DNA of 64,000 nt, from contig NZ_JARUKW010000001.1 in NCBI RefSeq assembly GCF_029688845.1, forward strand, positions 434,001 to 498,000, written 5' to 3'. This stretch comes from Natronococcus sp. A-GB1 (GTDB lineage Archaea > Halobacteriota > Halobacteria > Halobacteriales > Natrialbaceae). The notes beneath the pieces are model-generated. The model had not been told where the DNA came from. It was given only the letters and a program-made list of their open reading frames with translations, and did not search any database. Below, in pieces: positions 22,978 to 31,450 of the stretch; the first letter of the stretch is position 1; every line of letters starts with the position of its first letter. A program made the translations under genes and the position numbers.

Positions 22978-24600
22978 TTACTTGTCAGTCAGCAGCCGCT
23001 GGAGGATGTCCCCGTAGGCGGGCCGGGTGATGAGCACGCCGATCAGCACCCCGAGGATGGTGATGATGGCAAAGCCGCGCAGGTCGCCGAGACTCAACAC
23101 GGCCAGCGGCGACAGCGCGATGATCGTCGTCGCGGCGGCGGCGCCGATGATCCAGAACGCCTTGCGGAAGCGTGACTCGAACACACGCTGGGAGCTGACG
23201 TCGCCCTCGTCCATCACCTCGTCGGCGATGATGATGAGGTCGTCCACCCCGGTCCCGACGACGGCGATGAATCCGGCGACGTGAGAGAGGTCCAGCGGCA
23301 TACGTATCAGCGCCGCAAAGCCCAGCAGGATGATCACCTCCGCGAGCGCCGTGAGGATCATCGGTGCGGCGACGCGGCGGTCGTTGTAGCGCAGGTAGAC
23401 CATCCCGCTGACCGTCAGTATGGAGAGGACGCCGATCAGCAGCGAGTAGGTCTTGAACTGATCGGCGAGTGCGGGCTCGAGCGAGAACGTCTGTTCTTGC
23501 TCGAAGTCAAGCGGCGCGGTCAGGGCGCCCGACTGGAGGTTGACCGCGAGGTTGTGGGCGTCCTGCTGGGTCGGAACGATCATCTGGAAGACGGGATCGT
23601 TCACCCAGTTACCCGAAGCCATGCTCTCGCCCAGGTCGGGACTCATGCTGTGGGCGTCGACGACCTCGCCGTCGACCTCGGTGAGCAGACACCACTGCGG
23701 GGCGTCGGGATCGAAGTCGAACTCGCCGGTCTCGCGGTCGTGGATGGCACACTGGCCGACCCCTTCCCCGGTGAAGCCGTACTCGTTCATCGCCTCCTGG
23801 TAGTCGGCTGCGGGACTGGAGCCGTCTCCGTCCTCTGCGTCGTCGACGGTGACGGGAACGTAGTGGTACCCTTCCTGGTCGTTGTACGACGCCGAGCCGA
23901 CGCTGGCGAACTCCTCACCCTGGAGGACCGTCTCGTTGGTCTGGTTGCCATCTTCGTCGGGGTGGTAGGCGACGATCTGGACGTCGCCGCGCTCGGTGAG
24001 CATCTCGCGAAGCTCGGCGGGGCTCATCCCGGGGACCTCGGTGACGATGAAGTAGCCGTCGCCGACGGTCGCCTCCTGGTAGGCGGTGCCGCCCGAGAGC
24101 CCGGCCTCGTTGATCCGTAGTTCGATCGTCTGGATGATCTCGTCGCGGGTCTGCTGGGTGACCTCGTCGCTGACGTCACCCTCGTCGACTTCGACGCCGG
24201 CCTCCTGTAAGGCGGCGGCGAACTCCGCGGCGGTCACCTCCTCGGCGAACACCTCGGCGGTGAAGCGGTTGTCGTCCTCGTGGTAGCGGACGATCGCATC
24301 GGCGGCGTCGATCTCGAGTTCGTCCTGAAGCGTCGACTCGACCTCGCGTTCCTGTTCTGGATCGATGTCAATGGTGGCGCTCATGCCGACCGGCGGCGCG
24401 CTAATTCGGGTCCCGCCGTCTAAGCCGAGGCCGTACTCGAGGTTTGTCGGCCCCTCGTCGAACTCCTCGTCTTCCTCCTCGACGAGGGTGTCGTCGTCCA
24501 TCACGCCGCCAGGGACGAACAGCGCGACGAGCGCGACGCTGACGAACAGCACCAGCAGGAGGATCCGCCAGTACTCTTTGACGAACGCGATCGGGTTCAT
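22978..24600 (-). CDS. secD: Protein-export membrane protein SecD
   Basis: The protein has 540 residues from the ATG at 24600; a longer frame upstream overlaps secF and was rejected. SecD works with SecF beside the Sec translocon to drive protein export. One membrane helix is at about 12-32, followed by the conserved motif LEYGLGLDGGTRISAPPVG. A large external region (about 60-370) comes next, then a five-helix RND-type block: KTYSLLIGVLSILTVSGMVY and LDLSHVAGFIAVVGTGVDDL. The order secF-secD with an ATGA overlap (24597-24600) differs from the bacterial secD-secF order and implies translational coupling. Confidence 0.95.
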   Translation of the reverse strand: MNPIAFVKEYWRILLLVLFVSVALVALFVPGGVMDDDTLVEEEDEEFDEGPTNLEYGLGLDGGTRISAPPVGMSATIDIDPEQEREVESTLQDELEIDAADAIVRYHEDDNRFTAEVFAEEVTAAEFAAALQEAGVEVDEGDVSDEVTQQTRDEIIQTIELRINEAGLSGGTAYQEATVGDGYFIVTEVPGMSPAELREMLTERGDVQIVAYHPDEDGNQTNETVLQGEEFASVGSASYNDQEGYHYVPVTVDDAEDGDGSSPAADYQEAMNEYGFTGEGVGQCAIHDRETGEFDFDPDAPQWCLLTEVDGEVVDAHSMSPDLGESMASGNWVNDPVFQMIVPTQQDAHNLAVNLQSGALTAPLDFEQEQTFSLEPALADQFKTYSLLIGVLSILTVSGMVYLRYNDRRVAAPMILTALAEVIILLGFAALIRMPLDLSHVAGFIAVVGTGVDDLIIIADEVMDEGDVSSQRVFESRFRKAFWIIGAAAATTIIALSPLAVLSLGDLRGFAIITILGVLIGVLITRPAYGDILQRLLTDK

Positions 24601-25475
24601 CGCGCCACCCCGTGGAACATGTACCATCGAAGCAGGCTCAGGTTCAGCATGTACGTGTTCATCAGGTCCGCGGCGAGGCCGACGAAGAGGATGATGCCGA
24701 TCGACGACAGCAACTCGACGCCGAACAGCCACGCGGCGATCCCCATCACGAGCATCGCCATCATCGACGTAACGGTCATCGTCACCCCGGTTCGCATCGC
24801 CCGGTGGGTGCTCTCGTAGAAGTCACCGCCCCGACGCAGGACGTGGTTGTTCAACAGGATGTCCGAGTCCACGGAGTACCCGATCAGCATCAACAGCGCG
24901 GCGACCGTCCCCAGCGAGAGCGGGATGCCGACGATCGACATGAACGCCAGCGGAATCACGATGTCCGAAAACGCCGAGACGACGATCGCGATCGATGGAA
25001 CGAACGTTCGAAACAGGATGAACGCGAGCACGCTCATCCCGAGGAAGGCGACGGCGATCCCCAGCAGCGCGGTCTGCTGGGTCTGCTCGCCGAAGCTCGC
25101 CGACGTCGACGACACCTGCTGGATGACCGCGGCGTCGCCGTCGGGCTGTAAGTTCGCCTCGGCCTGCTCGCTCAACGCCTCCTGATTCGTCGAGGCGAAC
25201 TGGACGATGTACTGGTTCTCCTCCGAGGCGACCGACTGGACGGATTCGGGCTCCTCGTCGAACGCCTCCGGAATCTCACCCTCCGATGCGGTCGTCTGGA
25301 CCGTCAGCTCCGTTCCGCCGGCGAAGTCCATCCCGAGCTGGACTGGCGTTCCGAACAGCAGAAACGACCCGACGAGAACGAGCAGTGCGACCCCAAGAAC
25401 CGCAAGCGGTACCGCCGCCAGCTGGCGGTCGCTGTACCGGGTGTAATCGATCTCCGGTACGTCGAAATACCCCAT
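24597..25475 (-). CDS. secF: Protein-export membrane protein SecF
   Basis: The protein has 292 residues from the ATG giving MGYFDVPEIDYTRYSDRQLA. Helix 1 is at about 22-44, then the SecF motif VQLGMDFAGGTELTVQ. An external domain of about 90 residues follows, and then five helices including SAFSDIVIPLAFMSIVGIPL and LMLIGYSVDSDILLNNHVLR. It forms the SecDF complex with the overlapping downstream gene. The in-frame region before ATG 25475 has no family similarity. Confidence 0.95.
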   Translation of the reverse strand: MGYFDVPEIDYTRYSDRQLAAVPLAVLGVALLVLVGSFLLFGTPVQLGMDFAGGTELTVQTTASEGEIPEAFDEEPESVQSVASEENQYIVQFASTNQEALSEQAEANLQPDGDAAVIQQVSSTSASFGEQTQQTALLGIAVAFLGMSVLAFILFRTFVPSIAIVVSAFSDIVIPLAFMSIVGIPLSLGTVAALLMLIGYSVDSDILLNNHVLRRGGDFYESTHRAMRTGVTMTVTSMMAMLVMGIAAWLFGVELLSSIGIILFVGLAADLMNTYMLNLSLLRWYMFHGVAR

Positions 25476-25592
25476 ATACCATCCACCTGGCAGTCGGGCC
25501 GTGTAAGCCTTCCTAATTTCTGTGCCAACTGCCAGTGAGAATAACCGCACTTCGACGACGAGCTAAAACCGCTCGAGCCCGTAGATCGGGGT

Positions 25593-25964
25593 ATGACCGC
25601 AGAGAAACCCGAAGCGTCGACGATGATAGACGAGCCGGCCGACGCCGCCCGGGACGCCTTCGCCGAGCGAGTGATCGTCTCCTACCCCGCGGATCTCTCC
25701 GAGTGGGGGCGGTTTCAGGTCGAGAAACCCTCGTTCCGGGCGTTCCTCCGGAAGACCCGTGACACCGCAGAGCCGGGCGACGTCTGGGAGGAGTTCGTCG
25801 GCGTCGGCTGCTGTGGTAACACGCTCGACGTCCCGCTACGGGTCGAAGACGTCGAGGGCGGCTCGCGGATCGTCGACGACACCGAGATCGAGTACGACGT
25901 CCGCGAGGCCTGTGGCGTCCAGGGGAGCTGGCGGGTCCAGAGCAAGGGCGGCCCGAGCAGCTAG
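25593..25964 (+). CDS. Conserved haloarchaeal protein of unknown function with GVGCCGN motif
   Basis: This encodes 123 residues, soluble and acidic. The centre reads DVWEEFVGVGCCGNTLDVPL then RVEDVEGGSRIVDD, and the end YDVREACGVQGSWRVQSKGG. Adjacent cysteines in CCGN and a third Cys in EACG could bind metal or form a reactive site, but this is inference. I do not recognise a named domain. Its TAG stop shares the four bases CTAG with the stop of the opposing DUF5812 gene. Confidence 0.7.
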   Translation: MTAEKPEASTMIDEPADAARDAFAERVIVSYPADLSEWGRFQVEKPSFRAFLRKTRDTAEPGDVWEEFVGVGCCGNTLDVPLRVEDVEGGSRIVDDTEIEYDVREACGVQGSWRVQSKGGPSS

Positions 25965-26431
25965 TCCGGGAGGTACCGAACGCTCAACACACCGTCCTCG
26001 GCCGACCGACGCACCTCGACGCGGACCGCCTCGAGCCGGGCCGCTCGAGCGACCGTCTCCTCGTCCTCGAGGACGTCCTGCGCTGCAGCTTCGATCTCGC
26101 CCTCGAGGTTGAAGACGTGGATCTCGCCGGTTCCCGCCCGCTCCTCCTGGATCAGCTCGCCGATCTCGGCGTCGGCCGCGAGCTCCTTCTCGTGGCGGGT
26201 CGGCTCGAGGTCGCTGTCGACCAGCTCGATCGTCCGCCGATCGGCGACGTCGACGACCTCCCAGGCGACCTCCAGTGGCGGTTCGGGCGCGACGGTGGCC
26301 TCGAGGACGTCGTGGACCTCGACGCCGGGGTTCGACGACAGCGTGTGTACCTGTGCGGTCTCGACGTCGCGGACGACGGCCGACTCCGCTTCGGCGTGCG
26401 TGACGACGTACGTGCCCGTCTGTTCGGTCAT
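25961..26431 (-). CDS. DUF5812-family protein
   Basis: This encodes 156 residues from the ATG giving MTEQTGTYVVTHAEAESAVV. The sequence QVHTLSSNPGVEVHDVLEAT followed by VAPEPPLEVAWEVVDVADRR, plus the late motif RAGTGEIHVFNLEGE, matches the haloarchaeal DUF5812 family as I recall it. It has an N-terminal beta-rich, OB/TRAM-like part and a C-terminal acidic helical part. The function is unknown. The upstream part of the open frame is rejected because it has unusual composition. Confidence 0.75.
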   Translation of the reverse strand: MTEQTGTYVVTHAEAESAVVRDVETAQVHTLSSNPGVEVHDVLEATVAPEPPLEVAWEVVDVADRRTIELVDSDLEPTRHEKELAADAEIGELIQEERAGTGEIHVFNLEGEIEAAAQDVLEDEETVARAARLEAVRVEVRRSAEDGVLSVRYLPD

Positions 26432-26610
26432 GGGGGCTCGTAGGTGCGTGGCGGGTTTTGGGGTTTCGGATCGGAGCGAATCCGTCGCTCGTCGGGGAGA
26501 ACACACCCTGACGTGACGCGCTCACCGTCTGCTCTCGCCCACGTCGTGGCACTTGGTCACGAGGTGACGCTATGATTCCGAGTTTCGTGGCGAACACGGG
26601 TAAACGAACC

Positions 26611-27021
26611 ATGTCAGAAGCCACGATCCAAGACGCGGAACGGCTCCTCGAGCAGTACGATAAACTGTGGAGCGGTGACCACTCGAAACTGGACGTCGTC
26701 GCCGAGTCAATCTCGTTCCACTCCCCGCTCGACGAGGTTCACGGACGGGACGCCCTCGAGGAGTTCCTCCGCGAACAGGAGTCCGCCTTTCCCGACGGAA
26801 CGGTGGAGACGGACGCGGCGCTCGTCGGCGACGAGATGATCATGCACGAGTTTACGTGGACCGGAACGCACGAAGCGGCGTTCGACGGCATCGAACCGAC
26901 GGGTCGGACGGTCGAAGTTGCCGGGATGGCAACACTGACGATCGACGGCGGACGGATCGTCGAGGATCGTACCTACTTCGATTCGGAAGCGCTACTCGCC
27001 CAACTCGGCGCTACCGAGTAG
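26611..27021 (+). CDS. SnoaL/NTF2-like ester cyclase-type protein
   Basis: This encodes 136 residues from ATG 26611; an in-frame ATG at 26572 would add 13 residues. It has a cone-shaped NTF2-like fold: AERLLEQYDKLWSGDHSKLD, SISFHSPLDEVHGRDALEEF, then MIMHEFTWTGTHEAAFDGIE and MATLTIDGGRIVEDRTYFDS. The pattern GxxxTGRxV and the FDS ending resemble SnoaL-like ester cyclases, which include small enzymes and ligand-binding proteins. The substrate is unknown. Confidence 0.8.
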   Translation: MSEATIQDAERLLEQYDKLWSGDHSKLDVVAESISFHSPLDEVHGRDALEEFLREQESAFPDGTVETDAALVGDEMIMHEFTWTGTHEAAFDGIEPTGRTVEVAGMATLTIDGGRIVEDRTYFDSEALLAQLGATE

Positions 27022-27053
27022 ACGGCCATCGTCGGGGCCGCGTCGCGTCCGCC

Positions 27054-27233
27054 GTGGCGGAGCGAGAGCGGGACGGCGCGACCGCGTTCGCCGTCGACGA
27101 GGCGTGGGTGGCGTACGAACGGAACCGGCGGGACGGGGTGACCGATGAGCCACCGTACGGAACCTGGCGATACGCGTTCGTCCTGCTGGCACTGGCGCCG
27201 ATCGCGGTCTCCGCTCTCCTGCTGTTCGCCTGA
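27054..27233 (+). CDS. Small tail-anchored membrane protein, unknown
   Basis: This encodes 59 residues if the GTG at 27054 is the start. A charged N-terminus (ERERDGATAFAVDEAWVAYE) is followed by a C-terminal hydrophobic helix (AFVLLALAPIAVSALLLFA). It lies 32 bases after the SnoaL-like gene and before pgi. No family is recognised and the start is uncertain. Confidence 0.5.
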   Translation: MAERERDGATAFAVDEAWVAYERNRRDGVTDEPPYGTWRYAFVLLALAPIAVSALLLFA

Positions 27234-27294
27234 GGCTCGTCGACCGCTACCGCGTGACGGAACGACTTTACCGCAGGCGGGTGCCCTCACGAGC

Positions 27295-28590
27295 ATGGAC
27301 GTCGATATCGGCAACGCGCTCGCGTCGGTCGCTTCGCCGGGCGTCTCTCGAGACTCGCTCGAGCGCCTGGACGAGCAGGTCGCCGACGCACACGAACGCA
27401 TCGAGGTCGGGATGGCAAACGGGGAACACGGCTACGAGGCGCTGAACCTCAACGAGCGAACCGATCCCGACGAGATCCGACGAGCCGTCGAGCCCGTCGC
27501 CGACGCCGAGGCGCTGATCACGGTCGGCATCGGTGGCAGCGCGCTGGGCGCGGCGACGATCACCGGGGCGCTCGACTCCGACACCGAGACCGTCTACCTC
27601 GACAACGTCGATCCCGCGTGGGTCTCTGCCCGTCTCGAGGCCCTCTCCCTCGAGAACACCGCGATCAACGTCGTCTCCCGGTCCGGGACCACGGCTGAGA
27701 CGCTGGCGAACTTCCTCGTCGTCCGGGAGGCGTTCGAGGACGCGGGCGTCGACTGGACCGAGCGAACGATCGTGACGACGGGCGACTCGGGCCCCCTCCG
27801 CGATCTCTCGGAGCGCCACGACCTGCCGTCGCTGAAAGTTCCCGACGGGGTTCCGGGCCGCTTCTCGGCCCTCTCCGCCGTCGGGATGGTCGCCGCCGCG
27901 GTCTGTGGCCACGACCTCGAGGCCCTCCTCGAGGGCGCCGCCGCCGAGGCCGACACCCTGTCGGGCTCGCTGTTCGACTGCCCGGCCTACGCCTACGGGG
28001 CGACCAGCTACGCGCTGGACGCCCGCGGCGCGGGGATGAACGCGATGGTCCCCTACGCCGAATCGCTCGAGACCTACTCCGAGTGGTTCGCCCAGCTGTG
28101 GGCCGAGAGTCTCGGGAAGGACGACCTCGGGCAGACGCCCCTGCGGGCGCTGGGCGTCACGGACCAACACTCCCAGCTTCAGCTCTACCGCGCGGGACCG
28201 CGGGACAAGGTCGTCACGTTCGTCACCCCTCGAGAGGGCGAGGATCGATCGATCCCCGGAACCGAGGTCGACGATCTGGCCTACCTCGGCGACGCGACGC
28301 TCGGCGAACTACTCGACGCGGAGTTCGAGGCGACGGAGGCCAGCCTCGCCGCTGCGGGCCGGCCGAACGTCCGGATCGAACTCGAGCGGGTCGACGAGTA
28401 CGAACTCGGCGGCTTGCTGTACGGGATGGAGGCGGCCTGCGTGCTCGCGGGCGAACTCTACGGCGTCAACACGTTCGAACAGCCCGCCGTGGAGTGGGCG
28501 AAGAACGCGACCCGCGGCCTGCTCGGCGGTGGCGAGTTCGAGGAGGCCGACGCCGTCGCGGAGAAGACCGAGCTCCGCGTGGAGCGGTAA
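27295..28590 (+). CDS. pgi: Glucose-6-phosphate isomerase
   Basis: The protein has 431 residues. It interconverts glucose 6-phosphate and fructose 6-phosphate, used mainly for gluconeogenesis and glycan precursors in haloarchaea. SIS-domain motifs seen are ALITVGIGGSALGAATITGA, INVVSRSGTTAETLANFLV, GVPGRFSALSAVGMVAAAV and LRALGVTDQHSQLQLYRAG, plus the C-terminal VNTFEQPAVEWAKNATRGL. The length is in the range of archaeal and Bacillus-type enzymes. A TATA-like GACTTTACC lies about 25-30 bases before the ATG, which suggests a leaderless transcript. Confidence 0.95.
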   Translation: MDVDIGNALASVASPGVSRDSLERLDEQVADAHERIEVGMANGEHGYEALNLNERTDPDEIRRAVEPVADAEALITVGIGGSALGAATITGALDSDTETVYLDNVDPAWVSARLEALSLENTAINVVSRSGTTAETLANFLVVREAFEDAGVDWTERTIVTTGDSGPLRDLSERHDLPSLKVPDGVPGRFSALSAVGMVAAAVCGHDLEALLEGAAAEADTLSGSLFDCPAYAYGATSYALDARGAGMNAMVPYAESLETYSEWFAQLWAESLGKDDLGQTPLRALGVTDQHSQLQLYRAGPRDKVVTFVTPREGEDRSIPGTEVDDLAYLGDATLGELLDAEFEATEASLAAAGRPNVRIELERVDEYELGGLLYGMEAACVLAGELYGVNTFEQPAVEWAKNATRGLLGGGEFEEADAVAEKTELRVER

Positions 28591-28609
28591 CCCTGACCGA
28601 CAGTCGTTC

Positions 28610-29266
28610 CTACTCCTCGTCGTCGAACGCGTCCCGCAGGATCGTCCGCTGGCCGCGCCGGAGCAGTGCCGAGAGCGCCTGGCTCGAGATCTCGAACTCC
28701 TCGGCCAGCTCCTCGGCAGAAACCTTCCGGGGGACGTCGAAGTACCCCCGTTCCAGCGCGCGACGCAGGACATCGGCCTGGCGAGGCGTGAGGTCGTATC
28801 GCTCGGCCGCATCGTCCTCGCTCCGGTAGAGCCGGCGCAGCGAAAACGCCAACTCCCGCTCGTCGCAGCGCTCCCGGTAGGCCGCCAGCGCCTCGCGGCT
28901 CGGAAAGTGCGCCCGATATCGAACTGACTCCGCTCGCAGTTCGATGTCGAGAAACGTAATGCCGAGTTCGAAGGCGTCGGCGTAGGTCATCCCTCGCTCC
29001 CCTTCGGGGGCGAGCCGAACGCGAAAGAGACACCGCTCGGAGACCGTCGAGAGCCGTTCGAACTCGTCGACCGATCGATCGTCCGCCAGCGCCTCGAAGA
29101 ACCGCTCGAGTGCTTCCGTCGCGCCGCTCGCTCGAAAGATGAGGTGGGAGCCGTCGTGACGATCCGACTGCTCGTCTTCGACCTCGATCGTCACCTCGGG
29201 CACCCGGCGGCGTGCGATTCGCATGATCGGGTGGTTCGACAGCGAGTACTCGGCGATGAAGCTCAT
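28610..29266 (-). CDS. HTH_10 (Bat-type) transcriptional regulator
   Basis: The protein has 218 residues from the ATG giving MSFIAEYSLSNHPIM; a GTG three codons upstream is also possible. The N-terminal half is the beta-rich domain usual in two-domain Bat-like regulators. The C-terminus reads YDLTPRQADVLRRALERGYF then VPRKVSAEELAEEFEISSQA, a clear HTH_10 helix-turn-helix. The signal and target are unknown. It is tail to tail with pgi, with only 19 bases between the coding regions. Confidence 0.88.
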   Translation of the reverse strand: MSFIAEYSLSNHPIMRIARRRVPEVTIEVEDEQSDRHDGSHLIFRASGATEALERFFEALADDRSVDEFERLSTVSERCLFRVRLAPEGERGMTYADAFELGITFLDIELRAESVRYRAHFPSREALAAYRERCDERELAFSLRRLYRSEDDAAERYDLTPRQADVLRRALERGYFDVPRKVSAEELAEEFEISSQALSALLRRGQRTILRDAFDDEE

Positions 29267-29510
29267 CTCGCTCACCGCACGAGTTCGCTCCCGCCTCGAG
29301 ACTCGCGAGCATCCCCGGCGGAGGCGGGTCGGCAGGTAACCGCTACCGGTCGTCGATCGACGCGGCGTTTCGGTCGCGGTATGCTCTCACGCTTCATGGG
29401 CGTGCGTTCTGTATCCTGGTTGTTAACTCTTCGTTCGATCGGTGCGATCGCGCAGCGGTTCCGATGATCGATTGCGGAGCCCCTATGAGTACGCGATCGA
29501 ATGCACGGAT

Positions 29511-30608
29511 ATGAACGAGACAGCACGCTCCAGCGACGGGAGCGGGACCGACGACTCGCTCGTCCCGTCGCTCGGGGTCGTTCCCGCAGTCGTCGCCATG
29601 GTCGCCGTCCTCGCTCCCGTCCGCGACGGGATCGGGGATCCGTTCGTCCAGCTGGCGGGGGCGCTCGCGGTCGTCTCCGTCGTCGCCTTCCTCGCTCGCC
29701 GTCACGGCGCGCTGGGCGTGGTACCCGGCGCCGCCCTCGCCGCGGGCTCCAGTTTGGGTGTCGTGCTGTTGACCGGGTACGCGCTCAACCAGGGGATCAC
29801 CGGATCGACGGCCGTTCCGGGTCTCGACGGAACCGTTTCGCTGCTCTTTCTGGCGTTCGCCTCGGCCGGCGGCTCGATCGGCGTTGCGGCCGCCGACTAC
29901 CGTGGCGTCTCGGCGCGCGGACTGATCGAGCGGACGTATCGGTTCTCGACGATGACTGTCGTCGGCTTCGCCGGACTGATCGCGATGGCGCTGGTCAGCG
30001 TCTTCCTCGCCCCCCTGTTCGGGGCCGAAGGCATGCAGGGCCAGCTCCTCCAGTACCTCTCGACGGCCCTTGGACTCGGCTCCGTCGCGGCGCTCACTAT
30101 GGCGCTTCGCGGGTACGACCTGTCGTTTCTCGACCTCGAGGTGCCGAACCTGCGAGCGGTAGGCTGGACGGTCGGCGGGCTAATCCTGCTGTTCGGCGCG
30201 CTGGTCGCGATCTCGGTCGCGATGACCGTCGTCGGCGTCGACACCGCCGACCACGGGACGACCCAGCAGGTCGAACAGAATCCCGAGCTGCTGATGGTGA
30301 TCGTCCCCGGGATGTTGCTAGTGGTCGGTCCCTTCGAGGAGCTGCTCTACCGAAACGTCATCCAGAAGTCGCTGTACGAGACGTTCTCGCGGTACGGTGC
30401 CATCGCCGTCTCGAGCGTCATCTTCGCGGGGGTTCACGTCGTCGCGTACGCGACCGCGGGGCCCGGTCAGGTTCTCGCGAGTCTGGTCGTGCTGTTCGGA
30501 CTCTCGCTCGTGCTCGGGTTCATCTACGAACGGACCGAAAACCTGGTGGTACCGGCGCTGGTCCACGGCGCGTACAACGCGATCCAGATGATTATCCTGG
30601 TCCTCTAG
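29511..30608 (+). CDS. CPBP-family intramembrane glutamic endopeptidase
   Basis: The protein has 365 residues with about ten hydrophobic helices. The start is the ATG giving MNETARSSDGSG, preferred over an upstream one without family similarity. The C-terminal CPBP (CAAX/Rce1-like) domain shows the catalytic glutamates in VGPFEELLYRNVIQKSLYE and His residues in VIFAGVHVVAYAT and PALVHGAYNAIQM. These proteases act within the membrane; some process bacteriocins or prenylated proteins. The substrate is unknown here. The gene ends by sharing CTAG with the stop of nob1. Confidence 0.9.
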   Translation: MNETARSSDGSGTDDSLVPSLGVVPAVVAMVAVLAPVRDGIGDPFVQLAGALAVVSVVAFLARRHGALGVVPGAALAAGSSLGVVLLTGYALNQGITGSTAVPGLDGTVSLLFLAFASAGGSIGVAAADYRGVSARGLIERTYRFSTMTVVGFAGLIAMALVSVFLAPLFGAEGMQGQLLQYLSTALGLGSVAALTMALRGYDLSFLDLEVPNLRAVGWTVGGLILLFGALVAISVAMTVVGVDTADHGTTQQVEQNPELLMVIVPGMLLVVGPFEELLYRNVIQKSLYETFSRYGAIAVSSVIFAGVHVVAYATAGPGQVLASLVVLFGLSLVLGFIYERTENLVVPALVHGAYNAIQMIILVL

Positions 30609-31063
30609 TTCGGGTTCTTGCGCGCCAGTCCCGACCCGCAGATCGGGCAGCGCTCTTTCTCCTCGTCGAACTCCCGTCCGCAGCCCTGACACTGGAACCG
30701 CCAGCTACGCTGTTCTTCGATCCCGTCCCGGGCGATCACCTCGACGTCGACGTTCAGCTTTTCGGCGACGTTTTGCATCGCGTAGTCGTCGGTGACGAGG
30801 GTCGCGTCGAGCTCGAAGCTGGCCGCGACGAGTCTGACGTCGGTGTCCGAGAGGACCTCGAGGTCGCCCGATTCGCTCGCCGCGCGGCTGACCTTCTCGG
30901 TCGTATCCTCGTTGGGGATGTGGATGTGCATCCCCGAGCCCTCCATCGCGTCGTAGCGATAGGCGCTCTCGTCTTTGAGCTCCTCGCGGACGAGCGGAAT
31001 CGTCGCGATCTGTTCGGTCGTGTGATAGTCGTGGATAAAAGCCGAGGAGTCGAGAACGTACAT
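30605..31063 (-). CDS. nob1: Ribosome-maturation endonuclease Nob1
   Basis: The protein has 152 residues. Its PIN domain shows catalytic acidic residues in YVLDSSAFIHDYH, LVREELKDE and LSDTDVRLVAAS with LVTDDYAM. A C-terminal zinc ribbon has CQGCGREFDEEKERCPICGS. Nob1 cuts the 3' end of precursor small-subunit rRNA. Only four bases separate it from the upstream PRC-barrel gene, so they are probably co-transcribed, and infB is divergent from this pair. In eukaryotes eIF5B stimulates Nob1 cleavage, which gives this neighbourhood functional sense. Confidence 0.93.
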   Translation of the reverse strand: MYVLDSSAFIHDYHTTEQIATIPLVREELKDESAYRYDAMEGSGMHIHIPNEDTTEKVSRAASESGDLEVLSDTDVRLVAASFELDATLVTDDYAMQNVAEKLNVDVEVIARDGIEEQRSWRFQCQGCGREFDEEKERCPICGSGLARKNPN

Positions 31064-31067
31064 ACGG

Positions 31068-31313
31068 TTAGCGCTGAATGACGATGTAGTCTTTCACGGC
31101 GCGGACGCGGTTGATGGGCACGCGGAACCGGCCGTCGTCGTCGGTATCGAAGTCGATCGTCTGGTTCGGTAGTTCGTCGTTCGGTTCGATAACGAGGTCG
31201 TGGAGGGTCCCCGATTTGATCTCGGTCGTGATGTTGTAGAGCATTCCCAGTTCCGTCCCGTCAGACCCCATGACGGACTTCCCCGAGAGGTTCTCGGCGA
31301 GCACTTCGCTCAT
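31068..31313 (-). CDS. PRC-barrel protein (CdpB-like)
   Basis: This encodes 81 residues and is a single PRC-barrel domain: LAENLSGKSVMGSDGTELGM then LYNITTEIKSGTLHDLVIEP, ending FRVPINRVRAVKDYIVIQR. Short PRC-barrel proteins are widespread in Euryarchaeota. In Haloferax volcanii two of them (CdpB1 and CdpB2) work with SepF in cell division, and as I recall one is encoded next to infB, as here. Orthology is inferred from context. It forms an operon with nob1. Confidence 0.88.
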   Translation of the reverse strand: MSEVLAENLSGKSVMGSDGTELGMLYNITTEIKSGTLHDLVIEPNDELPNQTIDFDTDDDGRFRVPINRVRAVKDYIVIQR

Positions 31314-31395
31314 GCTACCCCGTACTTACTAGTTGCTATTAAACTCCACGGGCCGATCGAGCACTGAGTTCCACAAACCCGAGCGCCGTGACGAT

Positions 31396-31428
31396 GGGTT
31401 TAACTACCGTCCTACGGACGGTTTACCC
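31396..31428. promoter_or_regulatory. Symmetric element upstream of infB
   Basis: ACCGTCC (31406-31412) and GGACGGT (31416-31422) form a perfect 7-base-pair stem with a 3-base loop. It is flanked by GGGTTTAA and TTTACCC, which extend the symmetry. The element ends 22 bases before the infB ATG and includes the TTTA sequences that could serve as TATA boxes. It may be a promoter-embedded operator or a 5' leader hairpin. Confidence 0.4.
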
Positions 31429-31450
31429 AAGACCTTCTCGGGTGGTCACC

